DNA from: Bacteroidia bacterium
GTDB taxonomy: Bacteria; Bacteroidota; Bacteroidia; Flavobacteriales; Flavobacteriaceae
NCBI GenBank assembly: GCA_030428865.1
Contig: JAUIEK010000003.1
Location: 344,809 to 408,808 of the forward strand
Reading direction: 5' to 3'
Length of the DNA: 64,000 nucleotides
Every line of letters starts with the position of its first letter. The stretch's first letter is position 1. Below the pieces are notes generated by a model. That model was not told the DNA's origin. It worked only from the letters and a program-made list of their open reading frames with translations, and ran no database searches. The position numbers were made by a program, and so were the translations under genes. Below, piece after piece: positions 7,991 to 16,576 of the stretch.

Positions 7991-8983
7991 CTAATCGTTT
8001 TTTATGCACCGAACAGAAACACCTAATGCGCGATAATTACTAGAAATTGCCGCAATAATAGGAGAAATTGTTAAAACATTTGACTGAGTTGAGTTAACAG
8101 TACTTGACCAATATCCGCCAGATTCTCCTGAATCTGATACATCTGCCGTATTTAATGGAATTCTAGTCCCTGCAGCAGTTAGCTTTAAAGAACTTTGAAA
8201 TAGAGCTTCAAGTCGATCCGCACCACTTACAGCATCTATCTCATTTTGTAATTCAACAGAACTTGGAACTCGATATCCGTCAGGACAAGGATCATTTACC
8301 CCTTTCACTGTACCATTCCATAAATTATTTTCTTCAACTCCATTTATTGGAGTAAAGTTTGTCCAATTACCATCTACACCTGGAGTGGAAGTGTCTAAAA
8401 GAACAAAATTACTATTCCCTCCTGTATCTGGACTAGTGAATATTGTTGTTGTTGTTCCGTTTTGTGCCACTCCTTCCGTACTTGAAGTCCTAGTAATTAA
8501 CTGATGCCCATCATTACCTCTACCCCATTGGTATAAGTTACCATATGCTAAATGATCATTACTAGCTATCGCTACCTGAGTAGCTCCTAAGTTTCGGTCC
8601 ATCCATATTTCACCTGTAGCACTCGTTACATCTACTACTTCCGTACTATCTCCTCCGTTGTTTCCTCCTCCTCCTTCAACGAAAGTATCTGGGTCTGTCA
8701 AATTAACATAATTTGTACCGTCAAATATGTAAATTCCTACAAGATCACAATCCCTACAATACACCAACAATCCCTCTGCAGGTGATTCTATCGCTTGCAT
8801 TTCCGCTTTAGTTACTCGTGGAGGTAAAAAACCTTGACTAACACTTCTTAACTCTAAACTTGCAGATGAGGCTACCTGCTCATTTATACTTGTGCCTGAC
8901 TTGTCTATTAATACTTGACTGTTTAAAGATATCGCCGTGACTAAACAGATAAGAGTTATTTTAAATCTAATAATTGTCTTCAT
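7991..8983 (-). CDS. Surface protein with one FISUMP domain (paralogue D)
   Basis: The 330-residue product has a signal peptide (to about residue 23) and a diverged head in which VGIGT has become VLIDKSGT, although GFLPPRVTKAEMQAI and the CxxC pair YCRDC are kept. A flexible linker GGGGNNGGD (about 104-112) precedes one Fib_succ_major domain at about 122-328. That domain carries WMDRNLGATQVA, YQWGRGNDGHQ, NDPCPDGYRVPS and VSVRCI. It is the most diverged and the first of the four paralogues in transcription order. It follows the 62-residue peptide gene by 31 bases, which points to co-transcription with it and with the T9SS gene upstream. Confidence 0.85.
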   Translation of the reverse strand: MKTIIRFKITLICLVTAISLNSQVLIDKSGTSINEQVASSASLELRSVSQGFLPPRVTKAEMQAIESPAEGLLVYCRDCDLVGIYIFDGTNYVNLTDPDTFVEGGGGNNGGDSTEVVDVTSATGEIWMDRNLGATQVAIASNDHLAYGNLYQWGRGNDGHQLITRTSSTEGVAQNGTTTTIFTSPDTGGNSNFVLLDTSTPGVDGNWTNFTPINGVEENNLWNGTVKGVNDPCPDGYRVPSSVELQNEIDAVSGADRLEALFQSSLKLTAAGTRIPLNTADVSDSGESGGYWSSTVNSTQSNVLTISPIIAAISSNYRALGVSVRCIKND

Positions 8984-9014
8984 ATAAAGTTATATAGTAT
9001 TATTATAAAAATTC

Positions 9015-9203
9015 CTAATCATTAAACCCATCTCCTTGCCCACCTGGACAGCCTTCTGTATTTGGTGGGCAACTAGAGGCCTGAGACATTTTAGGATTCA
9101 GCAATAAATAAGTACCTAATGCTGTAAGAGCCGTATACTTTGCATACCTACCTATCTCATAAATAGCTTCCTTCCTACTGATATTTTCATATTTTTTTCT
9201 CAC
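9015..9203 (-). CDS. Short exported peptide, unknown function
   Basis: The 62-residue product begins MRKKYENISRKEAIYEIGRY, then has a hydrophobic stretch (about residues 22-38) ending in a plausible signal cleavage site after SQA, and a 20-residue tail with two Cys and five Gly (CPPNTEGCPGG). The N-terminal RKEA..IG..A pattern resembles the leader of other short Bacteroidota exported proteins, but only one Arg is present, so it is not a clear twin-arginine signal. If cleaved, the mature peptide would be about 20 residues long with one possible disulfide. It lies between the T9SS gene (44-base gap) and the first FISUMP gene (31-base gap). I do not recognise a family. It is a real gene judging by its place in the operon and its composition. 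Confidence 0.6.
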   Translation of the reverse strand: MRKKYENISRKEAIYEIGRYAKYTALTALGTYLLLNPKMSQASSCPPNTEGCPGGQGDGFND

Positions 9204-9247
9204 TAGACTATATTATGAGCTTCTTGTTAAAAAAATATAATAATAAA

Positions 9248-10828
9248 TTAATCTATTATCAATTTTTTAGTCGTACTCTCTGTTTGCCCTACAACTTTAG
9301 CTATGTAAATTCCTCTTTTTATCTCACCAGAAATTGTTATATCATTAAAAGAAGATCCCAAAAAAGTTTTTCTCAACACTTCTTTACCTGTTACATCATA
9401 TAAGGAAATAACAGTATTTTCACCTTCAAACCCACGCACTCGAATAGTATTAGCACTCAACTTATATATTAAAGGGTTTACACTTCCTTGGTCTTCATCA
9501 GCTAAACCTGAATTTGGTTTACTTCTAGCAATATGCAAATAAAAGCGACCTGGACCATCTATGCTAGAAGCCGCATTAAATGTATATTTTTCATTATCAA
9601 TTTGATGAAACACATTCTTTAATCTATCCTCTAAATATACATTCATCCCATTTGGCAAATTTTCTTTAGATGCTGAAAAAGCAGCTTTTTGATTTGACAG
9701 AATTGTAACAGACAATGGTATTACCGATGATTCATAATCATAATTAGGCAAGACTTGAAGAGCCATATTCACATCTTGACGACCTGTAACCAGCCTAGTA
9801 TTTACTGACAATGAAGATTTATCTTCTTCGTAAGCCCCTGCATCATACCCAACATCTAAACCTAAAGTCGCATTATCTTTATATTTAACAACTGTATTAC
9901 TAGTTAAATTCCCACTTGTTAAAAACACATTAACTTCAGGAAGATTAACAGATTTACTAACAACACTAATTTCTGATTGATGCACTTGAATTGTTTTTGA
10001 AAAGACAAATACCTCATCTCCATCTCGCGGGCGTACTAAAAAACCCTCTCCTGGCGCAAGGTAATAATCAGCCGTTGCATAATTTATAGGCGAATATCCT
10101 GTGCCAAGTTCCACATAAATAGCATTAAAAAAGAAATCAAGTTTACTGGAATTGCTGTCAGTACTCAAAAAATTAGCCCCTTCACTACCTCCAGCATTAA
10201 TTGGTAAAAAGGAAGGGAATGGGCTTGAAATAGCTTGCCACCTATGAGCTCCTACAGATTCCAAACTTATGGAAAAATCGGTGTTAGATATAGTCCCTGA
10301 ATAATTGTAAGTCCCATCATTGGTTCTACGCATTGAGTATCCAACACCTTCTACAAAGTTTGGAAAAGTTTCTTTATTTTCATCGGCAGTACTTACTTCA
10401 TTATACCATGTCCATTTACTAAATCCTGCAGAATTATCTGGCTTGTAATAAGACACAGCGTAATTACTATTGGAAGGATTCTGCAAGATACTGTTGTTTC
10501 TAACAAAATCTGCTACAGCATTTACAGAGTTTAAAGGCGGTGAAATTAAATGGAAGACACCTGCTTCAGAGTACCTATTGTATACAATACCGCTTGTAGT
10601 GTTTGTATTACCTACAACTAGTAAAGAACCAAAATTATTAGCGTCTGAATTTATTGTTACTGTAGCACCTGGTTCTACATCCAAATTATTTGAAACAAGC
10701 ATGAAGTTACCTGGAGTTATCGTAATATCTCCTCCAGAACCCACATACAAGTCTTGAGAGTAGGCAAAAAAACCACTTAGCAACATAACAAGCAGTAGCG
10801 CCTCTTTTTTTAGTAATATTTTTTTCAT
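9248..10828 (-). CDS. T9SS type A sorting-domain surface protein
   Basis: The 526-residue product has a signal peptide (MKKILLKKEALLLVMLLSGFFAYSQ) and a large beta-rich middle with no recognised enzyme. The C-terminal type A sorting domain spans about residues 450-526: YKLSANTIRVRG, TVISLYDVTGKEVLRK, IKRGIYIAKVVG and a basic end TKKLIID. Such domains direct export across the outer membrane by the type IX secretion system and are cleaved on attachment. The N-terminal part (GSGGDITITPGNFMLVSNNLDVEPGATVTI, quoted in part) resembles proteins that start with a short beta-helix. It is the first gene of the probable operon that continues into the small peptide and the FISUMP paralogues. Confidence 0.85.
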   Translation of the reverse strand: MKKILLKKEALLLVMLLSGFFAYSQDLYVGSGGDITITPGNFMLVSNNLDVEPGATVTINSDANNFGSLLVVGNTNTTSGIVYNRYSEAGVFHLISPPLNSVNAVADFVRNNSILQNPSNSNYAVSYYKPDNSAGFSKWTWYNEVSTADENKETFPNFVEGVGYSMRRTNDGTYNYSGTISNTDFSISLESVGAHRWQAISSPFPSFLPINAGGSEGANFLSTDSNSSKLDFFFNAIYVELGTGYSPINYATADYYLAPGEGFLVRPRDGDEVFVFSKTIQVHQSEISVVSKSVNLPEVNVFLTSGNLTSNTVVKYKDNATLGLDVGYDAGAYEEDKSSLSVNTRLVTGRQDVNMALQVLPNYDYESSVIPLSVTILSNQKAAFSASKENLPNGMNVYLEDRLKNVFHQIDNEKYTFNAASSIDGPGRFYLHIARSKPNSGLADEDQGSVNPLIYKLSANTIRVRGFEGENTVISLYDVTGKEVLRKTFLGSSFNDITISGEIKRGIYIAKVVGQTESTTKKLIID

Positions 10829-11162
10829 AATTAAAAAATTTTAGTTGACTGTCTTCTGAAATAGCTATGTTAAAACTTAAACTAATTATAATTTCAACTT
10901 AGCTTAGGTTAAATTTAGCAAAAAAGTTTTTATTACAAAAAATAATTTAAAAATTTATAACACTTAAGTTACTTTTTTAAGAAAAATTCAAATATTATAT
11001 CGTAATAAATTTATCTGTGATACTTAATAAGTAGTTCGTTTTGTTTGTTTTACTAAACGAATACGTAGACGCTGAACCAAATTTAAGGTAGTTATAATAT
11101 TTATCTTATCAGTTATAGACAAAAACCTGAAAAAGCTTAAAGCATGTTAAGCAATAAGTAAC
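10829..11162. other. 334-base intergenic region, AT-rich
   Basis: This region separates the surface cassette from the alpha-glucan locus. I saw no open frame of note, no RNA gene and no good terminator. A weak inverted repeat (ttcgttt with aaacgaa, about 11036-11061) has a 13-base loop. No exact TAnnTTTG element for the gene at 9248-10828 is visible at a sensible distance. Confidence 0.5.
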
Positions 11163-12797
11163 TTATTCCTTTTCAAGAAGGACAACGGAAAACTCTGAAT
11201 TCACTACCACTCTCCTATTTTTGACAATAAAATTTTGATCAGAATACGCATCTCGAATAACTTCTCCTTCTTTAAAGTAGTTTTCTACCGTCAGTGTTTT
11301 TTTTCCTTTTTGTAAATCTAAAGCAACAACAACTACATCAGTATAGTTATCTTTTTTGTATGTTCTTGCAAAAATATATGGCGTTTTAGAAAGAGTATGA
11401 TGGACTCCTGCTCCTACAGCAGGATGGCTTGATCTAAACCTACCTAGTTTTTGATAATGCTGCAATGTTTGGTTTGTTAGCTCATCAGTATTAATATCAT
11501 TCCAATTCATAACAGAACGTAAGGTAGCATCTCCTTGTGTTCCTTTAATTATTAAAGGACGAGCTGTTTCATCACCATAATATATTTGTGAAGCTCCTGA
11601 AGACAGTAGTAATATAGTTCCAGCATCTAATGTATTTTCTCTTTTTGAATCAAATGGCTGTCCATCATCATGAGAACTTAAATAATTTAAAACACTACGT
11701 CCTTTTAATTCTGTTCGCAAGACAGAATCATATTTATTAAAAAGCTGTTCTTTAGAAAGCTGTTTGGCATTCCTTTTAAATTCAAAATTGAGTAAACTTT
11801 TAAATCCATGGTTGTAATAATCAACTTGCCTATCTCCAAAATCATAGTATTTTCCGCCACTAATTCCATAACCATATACTTCACCTACCAAAAAGAAATC
11901 ATTTTTATCTAACACTTTTGCTGGATTTTCTTTTTTGTACCTATTAAAAGCTAGATCGCATTCTCTCTTAAACTCACTCCATATGTTTTCTTCTACGTGT
12001 TTTGCCGTGTCTACACGATAACCGTCAATTCCAAATTCGGTTATATAATCTGTTAGCCATTTTATAATGTAATACTTTGGCGCTCGAGGATAATCTGTCT
12101 TTTTAAAAAAATCTTCTAACTCTTGGAGTTCTTGCTCATAGCGTCCTTCTTTTTTCCATTTTTCAATTAATTGTTTGGGTAATGCTACATTCTCATTACT
12201 TTCTGTTTTTATATCTGGTAGATTTTTAACTAATGTACAAGTAACTGTATTTTGATAGTTGTCATAAATACAATTCGGTTCTGTTCTAACCCATTCTTTT
12301 GGCCATACAGGATCTTTTTCTGTAACTGGACCTGTATGATTAATAATAGCATCTAATAATACTCGTATTCCTTTACTATGAGCTTTTTCTACTAATTCTT
12401 TCAGCTCTTCTTTCGTGCCAAAGTTAGGATCAATAGCCGTCCAATCTTTTGGCCAATATCCGTGAAAGCCGTAAGTAAGACCTGTTTCTTCATCTGTAGC
12501 GCCATGAATTTGTTCTACCACAGGTGTTATCCATATTGCTGTAACTCCTAAATCTGTAAAATACCCTTCTTCTATCTTTTGCGTAATTCCTTTGAAATCT
12601 CCTCCTTCAAAACCTCTTAACTTCGCAGGTTTTTTATTTCTATCGAAATTTAAATCGTTTGAAGTATCTCCGTTATTAAATCTATCTGTTAGCAAAAAGT
12701 AGACATTTGCGTTCTCCCAAACAAAAGGCACATTCCTTTTTTCTTGTTTACAATTCAATAAAAGAAAACTACAAAAAGCTATTACTATTTTTTTCAT
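11163..12797 (-). CDS. GH13 alpha-amylase-family lipoprotein
   Basis: The 544-residue product has a lipobox LLNC (Cys16), so it is a lipoprotein. It belongs to glycoside hydrolase family 13: VYFLLTDRFNNGD (N-terminal strand 1 region), DAIINHTG (about 149-156), GYRVDTAKH with the nucleophile Asp263, LVGEVYG with the acid/base Glu306, and LSSHDDG with the transition-state Asp377. An inserted segment at about 170-245 has two Cys. It should hydrolyse alpha-1,4-glucan or maltodextrin in the periplasm or at the surface. It is the last gene of the minus-strand arm of the locus and follows the second GH13 gene by 2 bases. Exact product specificity cannot be read from the sequence. Confidence 0.92.
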   Translation of the reverse strand: MKKIVIAFCSFLLLNCKQEKRNVPFVWENANVYFLLTDRFNNGDTSNDLNFDRNKKPAKLRGFEGGDFKGITQKIEEGYFTDLGVTAIWITPVVEQIHGATDEETGLTYGFHGYWPKDWTAIDPNFGTKEELKELVEKAHSKGIRVLLDAIINHTGPVTEKDPVWPKEWVRTEPNCIYDNYQNTVTCTLVKNLPDIKTESNENVALPKQLIEKWKKEGRYEQELQELEDFFKKTDYPRAPKYYIIKWLTDYITEFGIDGYRVDTAKHVEENIWSEFKRECDLAFNRYKKENPAKVLDKNDFFLVGEVYGYGISGGKYYDFGDRQVDYYNHGFKSLLNFEFKRNAKQLSKEQLFNKYDSVLRTELKGRSVLNYLSSHDDGQPFDSKRENTLDAGTILLLSSGASQIYYGDETARPLIIKGTQGDATLRSVMNWNDINTDELTNQTLQHYQKLGRFRSSHPAVGAGVHHTLSKTPYIFARTYKKDNYTDVVVVALDLQKGKKTLTVENYFKEGEVIRDAYSDQNFIVKNRRVVVNSEFSVVLLEKE

Positions 12798-12799
12798 GT

Positions 12800-14194
12800 T
12801 TAGTTCAATACTATTTTATATTCCCAAGGAGCTAGTTCAATCATTTCATCTTTTAATTGAATTTCTTGCTCATTTAAATAATCAACAAAACTTTCTGAAT
12901 AGGGTAGTTTTATTTTTTGATTTTCATTGGATAAGCTTGCTATGTAAATTAACTTTTTACCTGATTTTTCTCTTTCAATTACTAGTACATCTCCGTCATC
13001 TATTATTGATTTATAGGAGGCATCTGAATTTAATGCAGAATTATTTGCTTTAAGTTTCCCCAATTTTTCTAGCAAATACCACATATTCTTCTTCTTTTTC
13101 GGAATGGAATCTTTTTCAAAAAATTTTAAACGATGATCAAGATTGTACTCTTGTCCCGAATAAATTAACGGCATTCCTGGAGCTACGTAACTCAACACTG
13201 TTAATGCTTCTGCTGCTTTACCCATTCTTTCTGATACAGTTCCGTTCCATGAGTTTTCATCATGATTTGTTACAAAAGTCATTAAAACATCATCTCTCTC
13301 ATATCGCACGATATCTTTTTCCATATTTTCATTCCAATTTTTAACAGGATTTGTTTCTTTTGCCATACGATTCATTGTGTGATGACGATCCCAACCATAA
13401 ACCATATCAAATAAATCTTCTTTCATCAGTTCTGGCTCCCAAGCTTCTGCTAACATAAAAATAGATTTTTCTTTTCGAAGTTGCGGAATTGACTCTTGCC
13501 AAAAACCTAACGGAACGGAGCCTGCAACATCGCACCGAAATCCATCTACTTTTTCTTGCGTAAGCCAATACTTCATATCAGCAATCATTTCTTTACGCAT
13601 TTCTAAGTTACTGTAATTCAAATCAGCCACATCAGTCCAGTCGGTTCCTTCTGGATGAATTATTTCTCCTTTTTCATTTTGCGTGTAATATTCTGGATGA
13701 TTTTTTAACCACTCATGATCCCATCCTGTATGATTAGGCACCCAATCTAAAATTACATACATATCATTTTCATGAGATTTTTTAACTAACTCTCTAAAGT
13801 CATTTATTGTTCCAAACTCAGGGTTAATTTTAGTAAAATCTGATACTGCATAATAACTACCTAACATTTTTTTACGCTTCTCAGGGTCTTTAATCAAGTT
13901 AGCAAATCCTCCTCCTGTTGCTTTTCGTTTTGTTTTTGATATTGGAAAAACGGGCATCAGCCATATAATTTTAACGCCTAATTTCTTTAGCTCAGGAATA
14001 TCTTTAGTAAATGCATCAAACGTTCCTTCTTTTGAATATTGTCTGATATTTGCTTCATAAATAATTGCGCTGGCAATCATTTCTTTTGAAAAAGGTTTAA
14101 GCTTATTTCGCGAATTCTCTTTTTTATTTTCTTTTTGACAAGAAAATGCAAAAACAACCACAGCCAATAACAGTATCGTTTTTAATTGATTCAT
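12800..14194 (-). CDS. GH13 alpha-amylase-family lipoprotein
   Basis: The 464-residue product has a lipobox FSC at Cys19. The GH13 barrel shows IIYEANIRQYS, VILDWVPNHTGWDHEW (region I), GFRCDVAG with nucleophile Asp222, FMLAEAWEPE with acid/base Glu250, and FVTNHDENSW with Asp312. The order NHTGWDH and CDVAG is typical of the compact GH13 enzymes found in flavobacterial alpha-glucan loci, which release maltose or glucose from maltodextrins. It is only about 30% alike to the adjacent GH13 gene by eye, so the two are not recent duplicates. The start codon directly follows the stop of the GH31 gene (end to end at 14194/14195), which indicates translational coupling. Confidence 0.92.
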   Translation of the reverse strand: MNQLKTILLLAVVVFAFSCQKENKKENSRNKLKPFSKEMIASAIIYEANIRQYSKEGTFDAFTKDIPELKKLGVKIIWLMPVFPISKTKRKATGGGFANLIKDPEKRKKMLGSYYAVSDFTKINPEFGTINDFRELVKKSHENDMYVILDWVPNHTGWDHEWLKNHPEYYTQNEKGEIIHPEGTDWTDVADLNYSNLEMRKEMIADMKYWLTQEKVDGFRCDVAGSVPLGFWQESIPQLRKEKSIFMLAEAWEPELMKEDLFDMVYGWDRHHTMNRMAKETNPVKNWNENMEKDIVRYERDDVLMTFVTNHDENSWNGTVSERMGKAAEALTVLSYVAPGMPLIYSGQEYNLDHRLKFFEKDSIPKKKKNMWYLLEKLGKLKANNSALNSDASYKSIIDDGDVLVIEREKSGKKLIYIASLSNENQKIKLPYSESFVDYLNEQEIQLKDEMIELAPWEYKIVLN

Positions 14195-16576
14195 TTAATT
14201 TCTTTTTATTTTGATTTTCAATTCTTTTTTGGGATTCCATTTGACTGGAATTCTCAATTGGTTTTTAACTTTTTCAAACTTTGTTTTTCTTCCATTAATA
14301 AAAACTCGCTTAGGAATCCACGTTATGTTATGAATTACCAGTAAAATATTTTTGACTTCTGATTTCCAGTTCTTACCAATTTCTGATTCAAAATCTATTT
14401 CTAACCACTTTTTTTCTAATTCTGATTCAAATTCCAAAAACTCATACTTTCCTTTTTCATATGATTCTGGCGTCTTACCATCATCATTATAGTATATTCG
14501 TTCACTTTCTTCTATTTCATTACTGTGATAGTAATGAAGAATCAAATTGTTTCCATCATACTCTTCTGTGCTTTGCATAGATTTAGCCGTCAGTATAAAT
14601 GCTCCAGCTCTTACGTATGTAGGAATATAGTTCTCTTTTGTTTTTACTAATAAAGTGCTTCCTCCTACAATTTTCTCTCCGGTATGAAAATTGAACCACG
14701 AGCTTGTTTCTGGAAAATACACTTCTAATTCTTGCTGGCCTTTTTTTAGAACAGGAGCAATCAAAAAATCATGACCCCATAAATACGAAGAAGAAACAAA
14801 GTTTAGTTGGTTTTTAGTAGACTCCTCAAAAAAAAGAGGTCGCATTAATGGGGCGCCTGTATGACTATTTTTAAATGCTAAATTGTAATTATATGGTAAT
14901 AGCTGATACCGTAATTGAATAGATTCTTTTGCTAACCTCTTTGCTTTTTCTGATCGAAAAACAGGTTCGCTAGGAACTTCTTCTTGCGCATGTGGTCTAT
15001 AAATAGGTTGAAAAACACCATATTGAAGCCAACGAGTATACAATTCATCATCTAAATTTGCCCCTGCAAAACCGCCTAAATCTGAATGCATATAGCCAAT
15101 ACCTTGTAAACCCATTTGCAAGGCAATTTCTGGTTGAGGTTGTAATCCTCCCCAAGTTCTATTTACATCTCCTGTCCACGGAATAAGTCCATATCGTTGC
15201 GAACCCGAATAGCCTGCTCGCATCAAAATAAAAGGCCTTTGATCTGGATAATCTCTTTTATATCCTTCATAAACTAATCTTGCCCAATCATGACCATAGG
15301 TATTATGAACCTCATCTCCTGTTCCTGTTTTGTGAATTATGTTTGATGGATGTACTTCTGGCTCTCCTAAATCTCCCCAAATGCCATGAGTTCCTAAATC
15401 AATGATTTCTTTATATCGATTCCAAAACCATTTTTCTCCTATTGGATTATAGATGTCAATCAGCCCTGTATGACCAAAATAAAAGTCGTACGTATAAGGA
15501 TTACCTATGGAATCTTTTGCTAGCACATCTTCTTTAACTGCTTCTTCCCAACGATTGGAAGTTGTGAGTACAAAGGGTTCTGTTATCAAAACTGTTTTTA
15601 CATTTTCTTTATTCAGCTTACTAATCATTCCCTTTAAATCTGGAAAAGAATCTTTAAACGGAGTTAGGTTCCCCATAGTTCCTTTTATGTCTTTGCCAAA
15701 CCAATATAAGTCTACCACAACAGCATCTACAGGAATTTTTTCTTCTTTAAATTTTGCAATCGTATTTTCGACTTCTTCTTGCGAATGGTAACCAAATCGG
15801 CTCGAAAAATTACCTAACGCCCATCTAGGAGGCAATGGTTGTTTTCCTGTCAAATTAGTATAGTTATCTAATAAATCAAACCAAGAATCTCCCACAATAA
15901 TTTGATAGGTTTTTCTTCCTGATATAGTTTCATAACTTAACGTATTATCTTTTTTACTATCTAAATCCAAGTATCCAATTGGAGCATTATCAAAATGAAT
16001 CATATACTTCTTTGAAGAAACAACAATTGGCATGGTATAATTCATTAACTCAGAGTGTGTTTCATATCCATAATGCGCTCGATTGTATAATTTTAAACGA
16101 TGACCTCTACGATTCATTCCTAAAACTCTTGCTCCACCACCGTATAAAACTTCATCTTGTGTTAAATTGAATTGTATTTTTTCATCAATGCTATCTTTTT
16201 GATATCCTAACTTTTCAGATATAATTTCTTGACTATTGTACTGATACGATATTTTAAATGGATTATGCTGAACATAAACTGAAATTCCTTTGGTAGTTAT
16301 TGTACTACTCTTATAATCTTTATTTAAAGCAATATCAAATTTTTTGGGTTTTAAAATTACTGCATGAGAAGAATCTTTAAACTTTTGTCCGTCTGGAATA
16401 AATGTCGTTTCTACAATTTTTGGATTGTAAAACTTAATATGATATACTCCATCACTTACCTGTATCTCAATACTGTTATTCTTCTGTTCAATACTTCTAA
16501 GAACTCGATTAGGATTTTGAGCAAAAGAGATAAGCCCTAGAAATAAAAAGATGTTGAGAAAGATTTGTTTTGTCAT
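14195..16576 (-). CDS. GH31 alpha-glucosidase
   Basis: The 793-residue product has a signal peptide (to about residue 20) without a lipobox, so it is probably soluble in the periplasm. GH31 features are the N-terminal beta-sandwich, YGGGARV at about 145, VDLYWFGKD in the barrel, and the nucleophile region GIWGDLGEPEVHPSN with Asp402. The acid/base segment is IPWTGDVNRTW with Asp470, followed by HSDLGGFAG. Family 31 enzymes remove terminal alpha-linked glucose. The nucleophile motif reads GDLGEPE instead of the commoner W.DMNEP, a variant that marks a subfamily and may shift linkage preference. The gene overlaps the GH65 gene by 4 bases and abuts the GH13 gene downstream. Confidence 0.92.
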   Translation of the reverse strand: MTKQIFLNIFLFLGLISFAQNPNRVLRSIEQKNNSIEIQVSDGVYHIKFYNPKIVETTFIPDGQKFKDSSHAVILKPKKFDIALNKDYKSSTITTKGISVYVQHNPFKISYQYNSQEIISEKLGYQKDSIDEKIQFNLTQDEVLYGGGARVLGMNRRGHRLKLYNRAHYGYETHSELMNYTMPIVVSSKKYMIHFDNAPIGYLDLDSKKDNTLSYETISGRKTYQIIVGDSWFDLLDNYTNLTGKQPLPPRWALGNFSSRFGYHSQEEVENTIAKFKEEKIPVDAVVVDLYWFGKDIKGTMGNLTPFKDSFPDLKGMISKLNKENVKTVLITEPFVLTTSNRWEEAVKEDVLAKDSIGNPYTYDFYFGHTGLIDIYNPIGEKWFWNRYKEIIDLGTHGIWGDLGEPEVHPSNIIHKTGTGDEVHNTYGHDWARLVYEGYKRDYPDQRPFILMRAGYSGSQRYGLIPWTGDVNRTWGGLQPQPEIALQMGLQGIGYMHSDLGGFAGANLDDELYTRWLQYGVFQPIYRPHAQEEVPSEPVFRSEKAKRLAKESIQLRYQLLPYNYNLAFKNSHTGAPLMRPLFFEESTKNQLNFVSSSYLWGHDFLIAPVLKKGQQELEVYFPETSSWFNFHTGEKIVGGSTLLVKTKENYIPTYVRAGAFILTAKSMQSTEEYDGNNLILHYYHSNEIEESERIYYNDDGKTPESYEKGKYEFLEFESELEKKWLEIDFESEIGKNWKSEVKNILLVIHNITWIPKRVFINGRKTKFEKVKNQLRIPVKWNPKKELKIKIKRN

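Noticed and set aside
12796..13053. Plus-strand 85-codon Leu-rich frame opposite the GH13 gene
   Set aside because: It is antisense to a conserved GH13 coding region and shows only low-complexity Leu/Phe content.
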